The translations under genes and the position numbers were made by a program. Positions 25,623-34,163 of a DNA stretch of 64,000 nucleotides are shown piece by piece. The DNA comes from Pullichristensenella excrementipullorum (GTDB lineage: Bacteria; Bacillota; Clostridia; Christensenellales; Aristaeellaceae), in contig DVOU01000026.1 of the NCBI GenBank assembly GCA_018713365.1, positions 1 through 64,000 on the forward strand, given 5' to 3'. Position 1 is the stretch's first letter. The number at the start of each line of letters is the position of its first letter. Below the pieces are notes generated by a model that saw only the letters and a program-made list of their open reading frames with translations, had not been told where the DNA came from and made no database searches.

Positions 25623-26462
25623 ATGAAAAGAGGTTGGGGGATCGCCCTGTTCTGCATCTGCTTTTGCGCGCTTTTGCTCGTCTGCGCCCTCTGGCGCGGG
25701 CTGACGCTGCGCTTTTATCGCCTGGAGACGGACAAACTCACCGAAGACGCGCGCTTGCGCATCGCCCTGCTCACCGACCTGCACAGCGCCGTCTACGGCG
25801 AAGGCCACCGCGAGCTTCTCGACCTCGTGCTGGATCAGCGCCCGGACGCCATCCTTCTGGGTGGCGACATCGTTGACGACGTGGCGCCGCTGGAAAACGC
25901 CCTGTCCTTCTTCGAGGCCCTTTCCCGCACCGGCATCCCCGCCTACTACGTCTCCGGCAACCACGACCGCTGGCGGCCGGACTTTGAAGATGTTCTGGAG
26001 AAGATTGAAGGTTACGGCGTAACCATACTGGAGGACGGCGTGCTGCCGCTGAACACCCCGTGGGGGCAGGTGAACCTCTGCGGCCTGCGCGAATACCGCA
26101 CGGCGGAGGAATGCGCTTCCGCCCTCGCCGCCGCCTTTGAAAGCCTCTCCCCGGATGCTTACAACATCCTCCTCGCCCATCGCCCGGACTACATCGACCT
26201 CTACCGCCAGTATCCCTTCGACCTCGTGCTGTCCGGCCACACCCACGGCGGGCAGGTGCGCATCCCCCTGCTGGTCAACGGCCTCTTCGCCCCCGATCAG
26301 GGCTGGTTTCCCCAGTACGCCGGCGGGCTTTACGAGGTGGGGGAGACCTCCCTCGTCGTCAGCCGCGGCCTTTCCTACTACCCGCGCCTGCCGCGCGTGT
26401 TCGATCCGCCCGAGGTGGTGGTCATAGATGTCGAAGGAACGCGCAAAGCCGCGCAATCTTAA
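25623..26462 (+). CDS. Membrane-anchored metallophosphoesterase (YkuE-like)
   Basis: 279 residues from ATG after GGGGAGGAG. An N-terminal hydrophobic anchor (about 5-24) precedes the calcineurin-like fold: LLTDLHSAVYG (metal 1), LLGGDIVDD, VSGNHDR, LLAHRPD and LSGHTHGGQVR. All metal ligands are present. The closest described type is YkuE/YpbG-like enzymes acting at the membrane surface, possibly on lipid or nucleotide phosphodiesters. Substrate unknown. It is divergent from the collagen-like gene, only 82 bases apart. Confidence 0.9.
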   Translation: MKRGWGIALFCICFCALLLVCALWRGLTLRFYRLETDKLTEDARLRIALLTDLHSAVYGEGHRELLDLVLDQRPDAILLGGDIVDDVAPLENALSFFEALSRTGIPAYYVSGNHDRWRPDFEDVLEKIEGYGVTILEDGVLPLNTPWGQVNLCGLREYRTAEECASALAAAFESLSPDAYNILLAHRPDYIDLYRQYPFDLVLSGHTHGGQVRIPLLVNGLFAPDQGWFPQYAGGLYEVGETSLVVSRGLSYYPRLPRVFDPPEVVVIDVEGTRKAAQS

Positions 26463-26473
26463 CCGCATCGCGT

Positions 26474-26502
26474 TTGACAAGGCGCGCAAACTGTGATAGA
26501 TT
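26474..26502 (+). promoter_or_regulatory. Promoter of the PPi-type PFK gene
   Basis: -35 TTGACA (26474-26479); weak -10 TAGATT (26497-26502) at spacing 17. Confidence 0.5.
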
Positions 26503-26552
26503 TTGTATGTATGGGTATATCCCACCAACATGTTTGGAAAGGAAGGATCCTT

Positions 26553-27800
26553 ATGTCTCAGCTCAAGGGTGCCTGCATCATCGGCCAGTCCGGCGGCCCG
26601 ACCTCCGTCATCAACGCCAGCGCTTACGGCGCAATCAAGACCGCGCTGGAGAGCGACTGCATCACCAAGGTGCTGGGCGCGCGCCACGGCATCAAGGGCG
26701 TGCTGGAAGACGACCTCATCGACATGGGCCAGGAAGACCCCCAGGAACTGGAAATGATGAAATACACGCCCTCCTCGGCGCTGGGCTCCTGCCGCTACAA
26801 GCTCAAGGACCCCGATGAGGACGATACCGACTACAAGCGCATCCTCGAGATCTTCAAGAAGTACAACGTCCGCTATTTCTTCTACAATGGCGGCAACGAC
26901 TCCATGGATACCTGCAACAAGATCTCCAAGTTCATGCTGAAGAACGGCTATGAGTGCCGCGTGATGGGCATCCCCAAGACCATCGACAACGACCTGGCCG
27001 GCACCGACCACTGCCCGGGCTTTGCCTCCGCCGCCAAGTACATCGCCACCTCCATTATGGAAGTGTACTGCGACGCGCACGTCTACGATACCGGCATGAT
27101 CACCATCATCGAGTGCATGGGCCGTCACGCGGGCTGGCTGACCGCCGCCGCCGCGCTGGCTGGCGTCAAGGGCTGCGGCCCGGACCTCATCTACCTCCCC
27201 GAGGTGGATTTCGACCTTGATGAGTTCACCAAAAAGGTCAAGGCCATCTACGAGCAGAACAAGAACTGCATCGTCGCCGTCTCCGAGGGCATCCACGACA
27301 AGGACGGCACCTTCATCGCCGAGTACGCCAACAAGAACATGGCCAAGGACTCCTTCGGCCACGCGCAGCTGGGCGGTCTGGCGGCCTTCCTCGCCAACCA
27401 CGTCAAGCAGGCCACCGGCGCCAAGGTGCGCGGCATCGAGCTTTCCCTGCTGCAGCGCTGCGCGGCGCACTGCGCCTCCCAGACCGACATCGACGAGTCC
27501 TTCATGTCCGGCAAGGCCGCCGTGGAGAACGCCGTCAATGGCGTCACCGACAAGATGGTCGGCTTCGAGCGCGAGATGGTGGACGGCAAGTACACCTGCA
27601 AGATCAAGCTCTTCGACCTGAGCATCGTCGCCAACACCGAGAAGAAGGTGCCGCGCCAGTGGATCAACAACGAGGGCGACGGCATCACCGAAGGCTTCAT
27701 CGACTACGCTCTGCCCCTCATTCAGGGCCAGACCAGGATGACCGTCGAAGACGGTCTGCCCCGCTTCGTACACCTGAAGAAGGTCAAGGCCGAGGCGTAA
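26553..27800 (+). CDS. pfp: Pyrophosphate-dependent 6-phosphofructokinase
   Basis: 415 residues from ATG 26553 behind AAGGAAGGA. The PFK fold is shown by IIGQSGGPTSVINAS (phosphate loop), NGGNDSMDT (113-119) and PKTIDNDLAGTDH (141-153). Asp after GGN and Lys in PKTIDND are the pair that in known PFKs goes with use of pyrophosphate instead of ATP. The reaction, fructose-6-phosphate to the 1,6-bisphosphate, is then reversible and saves ATP, common in anaerobes. A second PFK with a different pair lies at 37.2 kb. Single-gene unit with its own terminator. Confidence 0.92.
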   Translation: MSQLKGACIIGQSGGPTSVINASAYGAIKTALESDCITKVLGARHGIKGVLEDDLIDMGQEDPQELEMMKYTPSSALGSCRYKLKDPDEDDTDYKRILEIFKKYNVRYFFYNGGNDSMDTCNKISKFMLKNGYECRVMGIPKTIDNDLAGTDHCPGFASAAKYIATSIMEVYCDAHVYDTGMITIIECMGRHAGWLTAAAALAGVKGCGPDLIYLPEVDFDLDEFTKKVKAIYEQNKNCIVAVSEGIHDKDGTFIAEYANKNMAKDSFGHAQLGGLAAFLANHVKQATGAKVRGIELSLLQRCAAHCASQTDIDESFMSGKAAVENAVNGVTDKMVGFEREMVDGKYTCKIKLFDLSIVANTEKKVPRQWINNEGDGITEGFIDYALPLIQGQTRMTVEDGLPRFVHLKKVKAEA

Positions 27801-27812
27801 GGCGCATTTCCA

Positions 27813-27842
27813 AAGGCTCCCGGAGATCCCGGGGGCCTTTTT
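27813..27842 (+). terminator. Terminator of pfp
   Basis: AAGGC-TCCCGG / CCGGGG-GCCTT hairpin followed by a T run. Confidence 0.8.
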
Positions 27843-27853
27843 GCGTGCGTGGC

Positions 27854-27882
27854 TTGACAACGCACTTTTTCCCCGTTACAAT
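27854..27882 (+). promoter_or_regulatory. Promoter of the rubredoxin-rubrerythrin cluster
   Basis: -35 TTGACA (27854-27859) and -10 TACAAT (27877-27882), spacing 17. About 90 bases of leader follow before the first start codon. Confidence 0.82.
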
Positions 27883-27980
27883 GGACATGTGACCCATGAT
27901 CATCCCATCTCATACCCGCCCCACGAACGCAGGACAGCCGCATAGACCGACCGCCCCCCAAAAAAGAGAGGAGACCGAAC

Positions 27981-28631
27981 ATGAGATACGTCTGCTCCAT
28001 CTGCGGCTATGTCTACGACGAGGCAAAGCAGGGCAAGCCCTTTGCCGCGCTGCCGGAAACGTGGACATGCCCCCTCTGCGGCGCGGCCAAGTCCGCCTTC
28101 GCCCCGGAAGCGGCGGCAAAGAGCGCCGCGCCCGCCCCGACCGTCGCCCCGCACGCGCCGGTGCATGGCGATATGCAAAAGCTCTCGCCCGGCGCGCTCT
28201 CCATCCTCTGCTCCAACCTCGCCCGCGGCTGCGAAAAGCAGTATAAGGAGGAAGAAGCCGCCCTCTTCCGCGAGATCGCCAATTGGTTTGCCGCCGCCGC
28301 GCCCGCCGCGCGGGAAACGGGCGTGGACGCCCTCGCCTCCCGCATCGGCGAAGACCTTGCCGCCTACCCCACCCTCAACGCCGCCGCCGTACAGGCGGGC
28401 GACCGCGGCACGCAGCGCATCTGCGTGTGGGGCGAAAAGGTGACCGCCATCCTCAAAACGCTTGTCGAGCGCTACCGCCGCGAGGGCGAGGCCATGCTGC
28501 GCGATACGGACATCTGGGTCTGCTCCGTCTGCGGCTTTGCCTACGTCGGCAAGGAACCGCCCCAGCTCTGCCCGGTCTGCAAAGTCCCGGCGTGGAAATT
28601 CGAGAAGATCGAAGGGAGGGCTTCCGCATGA
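27981..28631 (+). CDS. Two-rubredoxin protein with helical centre
   Basis: 216 residues. An N-terminal rubredoxin-like site YVCSICGYVYDE...WTCPLCG and a C-terminal one WVCSVCGFAYVG...QLCPVCK each supply four cysteines for an iron centre. Between them, about residues 60-175, is a helical region with scattered Glu and His (EEEAALFREIANWF) that may be a degenerate ferritin-like bundle. Such proteins carry electrons to rubrerythrin-type peroxidases in anaerobes. First gene of the cluster; its stop overlaps the ferredoxin start (ATGA). Confidence 0.8.
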   Translation: MRYVCSICGYVYDEAKQGKPFAALPETWTCPLCGAAKSAFAPEAAAKSAAPAPTVAPHAPVHGDMQKLSPGALSILCSNLARGCEKQYKEEEAALFREIANWFAAAAPAARETGVDALASRIGEDLAAYPTLNAAAVQAGDRGTQRICVWGEKVTAILKTLVERYRREGEAMLRDTDIWVCSVCGFAYVGKEPPQLCPVCKVPAWKFEKIEGRASA

Positions 28632-29803
28632 AGCGCGTGGCGGTGCGCAACCTGCGCCTGTGTACCAAGGATTGCCTCTGCCTCTACGTCTGCCCCACCG
28701 GAGCGACGGACACCGAGAACAGCGTCATCGACACGGGCAAATGCCTGGGCTGCGGCGACTGCGCCGGGGCCTGCCCCAGCGGAGCCATCTCCATGGTGCC
28801 CGTGGACTATCCGCCCCAGCAGAAAAAGGCGGAAAGCGTCGTCGCCCTTGCCAACGCCCTCGCCGAACGCAGAGCGGAGGAAGAAAAGATCGCCCTGCAA
28901 ACGGCGGAGACAGCCGCGGAGGACGGCCTTTACCGCCTCTGCAAGGCCGTGGCCAGGTCCGTGCGCCTCGTCGGCGAGGACATCCTCCGCGAAGCGGGCT
29001 ACATGCTGCCCCAGAGCGGCAACGCCCACAACCTGCTGGCCTCGTGGGCAGTCTCCCCGCCCGCCGAGGGCTTCCCGCTGGACGCGGTGTGGAAACTGAT
29101 GGAAGTCGTCCCCTGCAATGATAAAAAGAAAAAAGGAGAGAAACCCATGAAGACCTACAAGTGCAAAGTCTGCGGCCACGTGTTCTCCGTTCCCGAGGGC
29201 GAAACGCCCGTCTGCCCCATCTGCAAGGCCACCGGCGACAAACTGGAGCTGGTCGGGGAAGCCAAGGCCAACCGCTACGCCGGCACGCAGACGGAAAAGA
29301 ACCTCGAAGCCGCCTTCGCCGGCGAATCGCAGGCGCGCAACAAGTACACCTACTTTGCCTCCGTGGCCAAAAAAGAGGGCTACGAGCAGATCGCCGCGCT
29401 CTTTGCCAAGACCGCCGAGAACGAGAAGGAACACGCCAAGATGTGGTTCAAGGAACTCAATGGCATCGGCGACACGGCGCAGAACCTCCTCCACGCCGCC
29501 GAGGGCGAGAACTACGAGTGGACGGACATGTACGAGGGCTTTGCCAAAACCGCCGAGGAAGAGGGCTTCCCGGAACTCGCCGCCCGCTTCCGCCTCGTGG
29601 CCACCATCGAAAAGCACCACGAGGAGCGCTACCGCGCCCTCCTGCGCAATGTGGAGACCGCCGAGGTGTTCAAAAAGAGCGAGGTCAAGGTCTGGGAATG
29701 CCGCAACTGCGGCCACATCGTCGTCGGCACCGCCGCCCCGGAGATCTGCCCTACCTGCGCCCATCCGCAGAGCTACTTCGAGATCAACGCCGAGAACTAC
29801 TGA
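28628..29803 (+). CDS. Ferredoxin-rubrerythrin continuous reading frame
   Basis: 391 residues with no stop codon between two modules. Residues 1-60 hold two [4Fe-4S] sites, CTKDCLCLYVCP and CLGCGDCAGACP. Residues 60-170 are helical linker. From Met174 the rest is a full rubrerythrin: rubredoxin CKVCG...CPIC, ferritin-like bundle with ESQARNKY, NEKEHAKMWF and EKHHEERY diiron ligands, and a second rubredoxin CRNCG...CPTC. A strong AAAGGAGAG site sits in front of the ATG at 29147, so rubrerythrin (218 residues) may also be made alone. It should reduce hydrogen peroxide using ferredoxin or rubredoxin electrons. Whether the fusion protein exists is uncertain. Confidence 0.85.
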   Translation: MKRVAVRNLRLCTKDCLCLYVCPTGATDTENSVIDTGKCLGCGDCAGACPSGAISMVPVDYPPQQKKAESVVALANALAERRAEEEKIALQTAETAAEDGLYRLCKAVARSVRLVGEDILREAGYMLPQSGNAHNLLASWAVSPPAEGFPLDAVWKLMEVVPCNDKKKKGEKPMKTYKCKVCGHVFSVPEGETPVCPICKATGDKLELVGEAKANRYAGTQTEKNLEAAFAGESQARNKYTYFASVAKKEGYEQIAALFAKTAENEKEHAKMWFKELNGIGDTAQNLLHAAEGENYEWTDMYEGFAKTAEEEGFPELAARFRLVATIEKHHEERYRALLRNVETAEVFKKSEVKVWECRNCGHIVVGTAAPEICPTCAHPQSYFEINAENY

Positions 29804-29820
29804 GCTTACAAACAGACAAC

Positions 29821-29851
29821 GCGGACGGTCAAGCGGCCGCCCGCGCTTTTT
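29821..29851 (+). terminator. Terminator of the rubrerythrin cluster
   Basis: GCGG-A-CGG / CCG-C-CCGC imperfect stem followed by GC and five T, just before the convergent DUF3021 gene. Confidence 0.65.
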
Positions 29852-30315
29852 CACGCCCCATCCCTTCGCGCCCCCAGCGCGCGGTTTACCTCCCGCAGCC
29901 GCCTGCGGATGCCGAGATATTGCCCCAGCCAGACCAGCGCGTAGATGGCGAAGAAGATGCCGAAGTACAGCGCCGCCCCCGCCGCGTCGTGGCGCATCCA
30001 GCGGCAGGCCCAGGCGATGGGGAAGGTGGCGGCGGAACAGACGAGCAGGTGCAGCGCGGTCTGCTTCGTCAGGCTCCAGCCATCCCGCCGCCAGATGAGC
30101 GCCGCCCCTGCCCAGGCCGCGCCGTAGAGCATGGAGAGCGCCGCTTGCAGCATCACGGCGTTGAGTTCGCCCCCGCAGTCGGCGATCAGCTCCGGCACGA
30201 CGGGGTAAAAGCGCCCGTCGCCCGCGGTCAATGAGATCAGAATGGTGATGATCGTACTCAGCGCCACGCCAAAGAGCGCCCCCGCGCCGCAGAGCAAAAA
30301 CACTTTCTTCTTCAT
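29851..30315 (-). CDS. DUF3021 four-helix membrane protein
   Basis: 154 residues with four predicted membrane helices (about 5-27, 50-72, 85-105, 112-132) and a basic C-terminal tail. Size, helix pattern and the immediate upstream LytTR gene match the DUF3021 family. In streptococcal LytTR regulatory systems a small membrane protein holds its LytTR partner inactive until a signal arrives; this pair may work similarly. Overlaps the LytTR gene by four bases. Confidence 0.8.
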   Translation of the reverse strand: MKKKVFLLCGAGALFGVALSTIITILISLTAGDGRFYPVVPELIADCGGELNAVMLQAALSMLYGAAWAGAALIWRRDGWSLTKQTALHLLVCSAATFPIAWACRWMRHDAAGAALYFGIFFAIYALVWLGQYLGIRRRLREVNRALGARRDGA

Positions 30316-30767
30316 TTCTTCTCCCCTCCGATGCCCAGCCGTTTTTTCAACGCCGCCACATACCTGCGCGCCGCGTAGGTGATGCTGCCGTCGGCAAAGC
30401 GCACCACGATGGTGCCCGTCAGCCGCAGGTCAAAGGCGCGCACGCGGTCGAGGTTGATAAGCTCCGCGTTGGAGATGCGCGCGAACGCCCCGCCCTCCAG
30501 CCGCCGCTCCGCCTCGTACAGACGCATGCGCAGTTCAAACTCGCCCCGCTCCGTGACCGCGTAGACCTTGCCGCCCCCGGCGTAGACGCGCAGTATGTCC
30601 GCCGGGTCGAGCAATTCCGCCTCGCCGCCGCGAAAGCCGGTCAATTTCCGCTCCGGCCCGCGCCCAAGCAGCCGCAGCGCCGCCTCAACTTCCTCCGTCA
30701 TCCGCGGCGCGGTAATGACGGCGCGCGCCTCCGCGCAGTTTGGGTCGATGCGCACTTCCACGTTCAT
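30312..30767 (-). CDS. LytTR-type DNA-binding regulator without receiver domain
   Basis: 151 residues; the start codon is set by a GA-rich site. The LytTR domain fills about residues 55-150, with ILRVYAGGGKVYAVTERGEF, FARISNAELINLDRVRAFD and RYVAALKKRLG, which are the typical beta-strand and basic elements. There is no phospho-acceptor domain, so control probably comes from the co-encoded DUF3021 membrane protein. TATACT about 25 bases upstream on the same strand may be the -10. Confidence 0.85.
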   Translation of the reverse strand: MNVEVRIDPNCAEARAVITAPRMTEEVEAALRLLGRGPERKLTGFRGGEAELLDPADILRVYAGGGKVYAVTERGEFELRMRLYEAERRLEGGAFARISNAELINLDRVRAFDLRLTGTIVVRFADGSITYAARRYVAALKKRLGIGGEKK

Positions 30768-30892
30768 GGCCGTCCCCCTCTCGTCGCCTCCAGTATACAC
30801 CGCCCGCGCCGCGAGCGCCAGCCTTTTTCGACAGGTGGTCGCTTTCGCCCTACAGTTGGCTCCTGAAAACTGTTAAATCTCACAAGAAGCGA

Positions 30893-30953
30893 TTGACAGA
30901 TACCCCCAAAGGGTATATTATAAACGTCGGGGAGAAATACCGGATGGGGGTAT
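30893..30953 (+). promoter_or_regulatory. csoR-copA promoter with CsoR operators
   Basis: -35 TTGACA (30893-30898) and -10 TATTAT (30916-30921), spacing 17. The spacer is filled by the palindrome ATACCCCCAAAGGGTAT (30900-30916), the known form of CsoR sites. A second related site, ATACCGGATGGGGGTAT (30937-30953), lies just downstream. Copper-free CsoR bound here would block RNA polymerase directly. Confidence 0.9.
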
Positions 30954-30972
30954 ATGAAAGGAGCGAGCGCCA

Positions 30973-31278
30973 ATGCAGGAACAGAAACCGGCCTGCTGCC
31001 GCTACAAGCACACGCCGCGCAGCGAAGAGGCGAAAAAGAAACTCATCAACCGCCTTAACCGCGTGATCGGGCAATTGGGCGGCATCAAGAAGATGGTGGA
31101 GGAAGACCGCTATTGCGGCGACATCCTCATGCAGGTAGCGGCGGCGGAGAGCGCCCTGCAGGCGCTGGGCTACGTGATGCTTCAGGACCACATGGAGACC
31201 TGCGTGGTCGAGGAGATACAAAACGGCAACACCGCCATCGTCGATGAAGCCATAGAACTTGTGAAGAAGCTCAAATAG
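30973..31278 (+). CDS. csoR: Copper-sensing repressor CsoR
   Basis: 101 residues, all helical DUF156 family. The Cu(I) ligands are Cys in DRYCGDIL and His/Cys in QDHMETCV (Cys-His-Cys pattern), with INRLNRVIGQLGGIKKMVEED as the conserved DNA-binding helix. CsoR releases its operator when it binds Cu(I). It is the first gene of csoR-copA, with two operator-like palindromes in its promoter, so it regulates itself and the pump. Confidence 0.95.
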   Translation: MQEQKPACCRYKHTPRSEEAKKKLINRLNRVIGQLGGIKKMVEEDRYCGDILMQVAAAESALQALGYVMLQDHMETCVVEEIQNGNTAIVDEAIELVKKLK

Positions 31279-31287
31279 GAGGCAACC

Positions 31288-33894
31288 GTGAAAACGCAGA
31301 AATTCAACGTCACCGGCATGACGTGCGCGGCCTGTCAGGCCAACGTCACCCGCCGCGTGCAAAAGCTGGAAGGCGTCAAGGATGTGGACGTCAACCTGCT
31401 CTCCGGCCGCATGACGGTCGAATACGATGAAAGCGCGCTCACCGCCCCCGTCATCTGCGCGGCGGTGCAGGAGATCGGCTACGGCGCCAGCGACGCCGAG
31501 GCCCCGTCGCAGGGCGCGCAGGCGCAGGCCTCTTCCGGCTTCCGCGAGGAGTGGCAGTCGCGCCAGCAGCGCGCCGAGGACGATCAGGCGTCGATGAAGC
31601 GCCGCCTCATCTCCTCGATCATACTGCTCATCCCGCTGATGTACGTGGCCATGGGCGGCATGATGGGCCTGCCGATGCCCGCTTTCCTCACCGGCACGGA
31701 AAACGCCCTCATCTCGGCGCTGACGCAGCTGGTCATCACCGTGCCGGTCATCCTCATCAACCGCAAGTTCTACATCGTCGGCTTCAAGGCCCTCGCCCAC
31801 CGCGCGCCGAACATGGATTCTCTGGTGGCGGTCGGCTCCAGCGCCTCGCTGCTCTACGGCATTTTCGCCATGTACCGCATGGCCTACGGCTTCGGTCACG
31901 GCGACATGGCTGTGGTACACGAGTACGCCCACGCCCTCTACTTTGAGTCCGCGGCGATGATCCTCACGCTCGTCACCGTCGGCAAGTACCTCGAGGCGCG
32001 CTCCAAATCAAAGACTTCAGATGCGCTGGGCAAGCTGGTCGATCTTGCGCCCAAGACCGCCGTGGTCGTGCGCGACGGCGTGGAAGTCACCGTGCCCGCC
32101 GAGCAGGTGGTCGCCGGCGACGTCGTGGTCATCAAGCCCGGCGAGAGCATCCCCGTGGACGGCGAGGTCATCGAGGGCTTTGGCTACGTCGATCAGGCCG
32201 CCATCACCGGCGAGAGCATCCCCGTGGAAAAGCGCGTTGGCGACACGGTCATCTCCGCCACCATCAACAAAAACGGCGCCTTCCGCTTCCGCGCCTCGCG
32301 CGTGGGCAACGATACCACGCTCGCGCAGATCATCCGCCTCGTGGACGACGCCAGCTCTTCCAAAGCGCCCATCGCCCGCCTCGCCGACAAGGTCAGCGGC
32401 GTGTTCGTGCCCGTGGTCATGGGCATCGCGCTTGTGACCGCCATCATCTGGATGGTCGCAGGCTACGGCTTCGAGTTCGCCCTCTCCAACGCCATCTCCG
32501 TGCTGGTCATCTCCTGCCCCTGCGCGCTGGGGCTGGCCACGCCCGTGGCTATCATGGTCGGCACCGGCAAGGCCGCCGAGTTCGGCATCCTCATCAAGAG
32601 CGCCGAGGCGCTGGAAAATCTGCACAACGTCGATACCATTGTGCTGGACAAGACCGGCACCATCACCTCCGGCCATCCCTCGGTGACGGACATTGCCGTG
32701 CTTGAGCCCGGCCTTGCCGAGAGCGACTTTCTTGCTCAGGCCGCGGCGGTCGAGGCCGGCAGCGAACACCCGCTGGCCGAGGCCGTGGTGGAAAAGGCCA
32801 GACAGCAGCGCCTCGCCGTGCCCAGGGCAGAGGCCTTCAGCGCCACTTCCGGCCGCGGCGTGCAGGCCACGCTGAACGGCAAGGCATGCCTCGCCGGCAA
32901 CGCCGCCTTCCTCGCCGAAAACGGCATCGACACCGCCCCCGCGAGCGCGCAGATGGAGCGCTTCGCAAGCGAGGGCAAGACGCCGCTCATCTTCGCCCGC
33001 GAGGGCCGCGTCCTCGGCATTATCGCCGTGGCCGACACCGTGCGCGAGACCAGCCGCGCCGCCATCCGCCGCTTCCGCGCAATGGGCCTCAACGTGGTCA
33101 TGCTCACCGGCGACAACCGCAAGACCGCCGAGGCCATCCGCAAAGAGTTGGACATTGGCGAGGCCATCGCCGACGTGCTGCCCACGCAGAAGGAAGCCGT
33201 CATCCGCCGCCTGCAGGAGCAGGGCCACAAGGTGGCCATGGTCGGCGACGGCATCAACGACGCCCCGGCGCTCACCCGCGCGGACATCGGCATCGCCATC
33301 GGCGCGGGCACGGACATCGCCATCGACTCTGCCGACGTCGTGCTGATGAAGGATTCTCTGGAGGACGCGGCCACGGCCATCGACTTGAGCCGCGCCACCA
33401 TCCGCAATATCCACATGAACCTCTTCTGGGCGTTCTTCTACAACGTCCTCGGCATCCCCGTGGCCGCCGGCGCGCTCTTCCCGGCCTTCGGCATCCGCCT
33501 GAGCCCGATGATCGGCTCGGCGGCGATGAGCTTAAGTTCCGTCTGCGTGGTCACCAACGCCCTGCGCCTGCGCTTCTTCAAGCGCCGCGAAAGCGGGGCC
33601 GTCGATCCGTCCGCCCCGGCCATGGAAGCCGGTCAGCATACCCCGGGCGACCTGCCCGCGGAAGAAACAGAGAAAGGAATGGAAACGATGGAAAAGGTAC
33701 TGCATGTTGAAGGCATGATGTGCGCGCACTGCAAGGCGCACGTGGAAAAGGCCCTGCTGAGCGTAAACGGCGTCACCGCCGCCGAGGCCGACGTGGAGAA
33801 CAAGCGCGCCGTGGTCCAGTACACCGGCGAAGTCTCCGACGAAGCCCTCGTCAGCGCCGTCAAGGAAGCCGGCTACGAAGCGAAGATGGCGTAA
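31288..33894 (+). CDS. copA: Copper-exporting P1B-type ATPase with N- and C-terminal HMA domains
   Basis: 868 residues from GTG 31288 behind AGGAGG. The N-terminal metal-binding domain has MTCAAC (11-16). Eight membrane helices, TGESIPV, the transport motif CPC (410-412), DKTGTIT with phosphorylated Asp454, and GDGINDAP (about 653) follow. A second HMA domain with MMCAHC forms the last 70 residues, an uncommon place. An AAAGGA site precedes in-frame ATGs at 33679 and 33688, so the last domain might also be made as a free CopZ-like copper chaperone of about 68 residues. The pump exports Cu(I). Confidence 0.95.
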   Translation: MKTQKFNVTGMTCAACQANVTRRVQKLEGVKDVDVNLLSGRMTVEYDESALTAPVICAAVQEIGYGASDAEAPSQGAQAQASSGFREEWQSRQQRAEDDQASMKRRLISSIILLIPLMYVAMGGMMGLPMPAFLTGTENALISALTQLVITVPVILINRKFYIVGFKALAHRAPNMDSLVAVGSSASLLYGIFAMYRMAYGFGHGDMAVVHEYAHALYFESAAMILTLVTVGKYLEARSKSKTSDALGKLVDLAPKTAVVVRDGVEVTVPAEQVVAGDVVVIKPGESIPVDGEVIEGFGYVDQAAITGESIPVEKRVGDTVISATINKNGAFRFRASRVGNDTTLAQIIRLVDDASSSKAPIARLADKVSGVFVPVVMGIALVTAIIWMVAGYGFEFALSNAISVLVISCPCALGLATPVAIMVGTGKAAEFGILIKSAEALENLHNVDTIVLDKTGTITSGHPSVTDIAVLEPGLAESDFLAQAAAVEAGSEHPLAEAVVEKARQQRLAVPRAEAFSATSGRGVQATLNGKACLAGNAAFLAENGIDTAPASAQMERFASEGKTPLIFAREGRVLGIIAVADTVRETSRAAIRRFRAMGLNVVMLTGDNRKTAEAIRKELDIGEAIADVLPTQKEAVIRRLQEQGHKVAMVGDGINDAPALTRADIGIAIGAGTDIAIDSADVVLMKDSLEDAATAIDLSRATIRNIHMNLFWAFFYNVLGIPVAAGALFPAFGIRLSPMIGSAAMSLSSVCVVTNALRLRFFKRRESGAVDPSAPAMEAGQHTPGDLPAEETEKGMETMEKVLHVEGMMCAHCKAHVEKALLSVNGVTAAEADVENKRAVVQYTGEVSDEALVSAVKEAGYEAKMA

Positions 33895-33914
33895 AACGCC
33901 GCCTTGCAAAACGC

Positions 33915-33945
33915 CCCTCCGCCCGCGCGGCGGAGGGACATTTTT
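33915..33945 (+). terminator. Terminator of csoR-copA
   Basis: Arms CCCTCCGCC (33915-33923) and GGCGGAGGG (33929-33937), then ACA and five T. Confidence 0.85.
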
Positions 33946-33995
33946 CCGCGCAACCCTTCGCCTCCGCCGGGCAAACTGTACCCGGAGGGATGTAT

Positions 33996-34163
33996 ATGGG
34001 AAAAGCGGACCTCATCGCGCTTTTGGAAACGGACGCCCGGGCGCGGGACTTTTACCTCGCCCTGCCCGCCGACGTGCGCGGCAGGATCGGCCGCGATCCG
34101 GGAGACATCGGCTCGTTTGCCGACCTGCGCGCGCGGGCGGCGCGGGCCGCGCGGGGAAGATAG
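33996..34163 (+). CDS. Small hypothetical protein, 55 residues
   Basis: Start at ATG 33996, seven bases after GGAGG; an ATG at 33990 is too close. The product starts MGKADLIALLETDARARDFY. It is rich in Ala, Arg and Asp, probably helical, with no cysteine, signal or membrane segment. It has its own strong ribosome-binding site and sits alone between two terminators, which supports a real small gene. No family recognised. Confidence 0.6.
   Translation: MGKADLIALLETDARARDFYLALPADVRGRIGRDPGDIGSFADLRARAARAARGR

Noticed and set aside
28127..28631. Separate short frames over the rubredoxin gene
   Set aside because: They are other-frame shadows; the rubredoxin frame has all eight cysteines in order.
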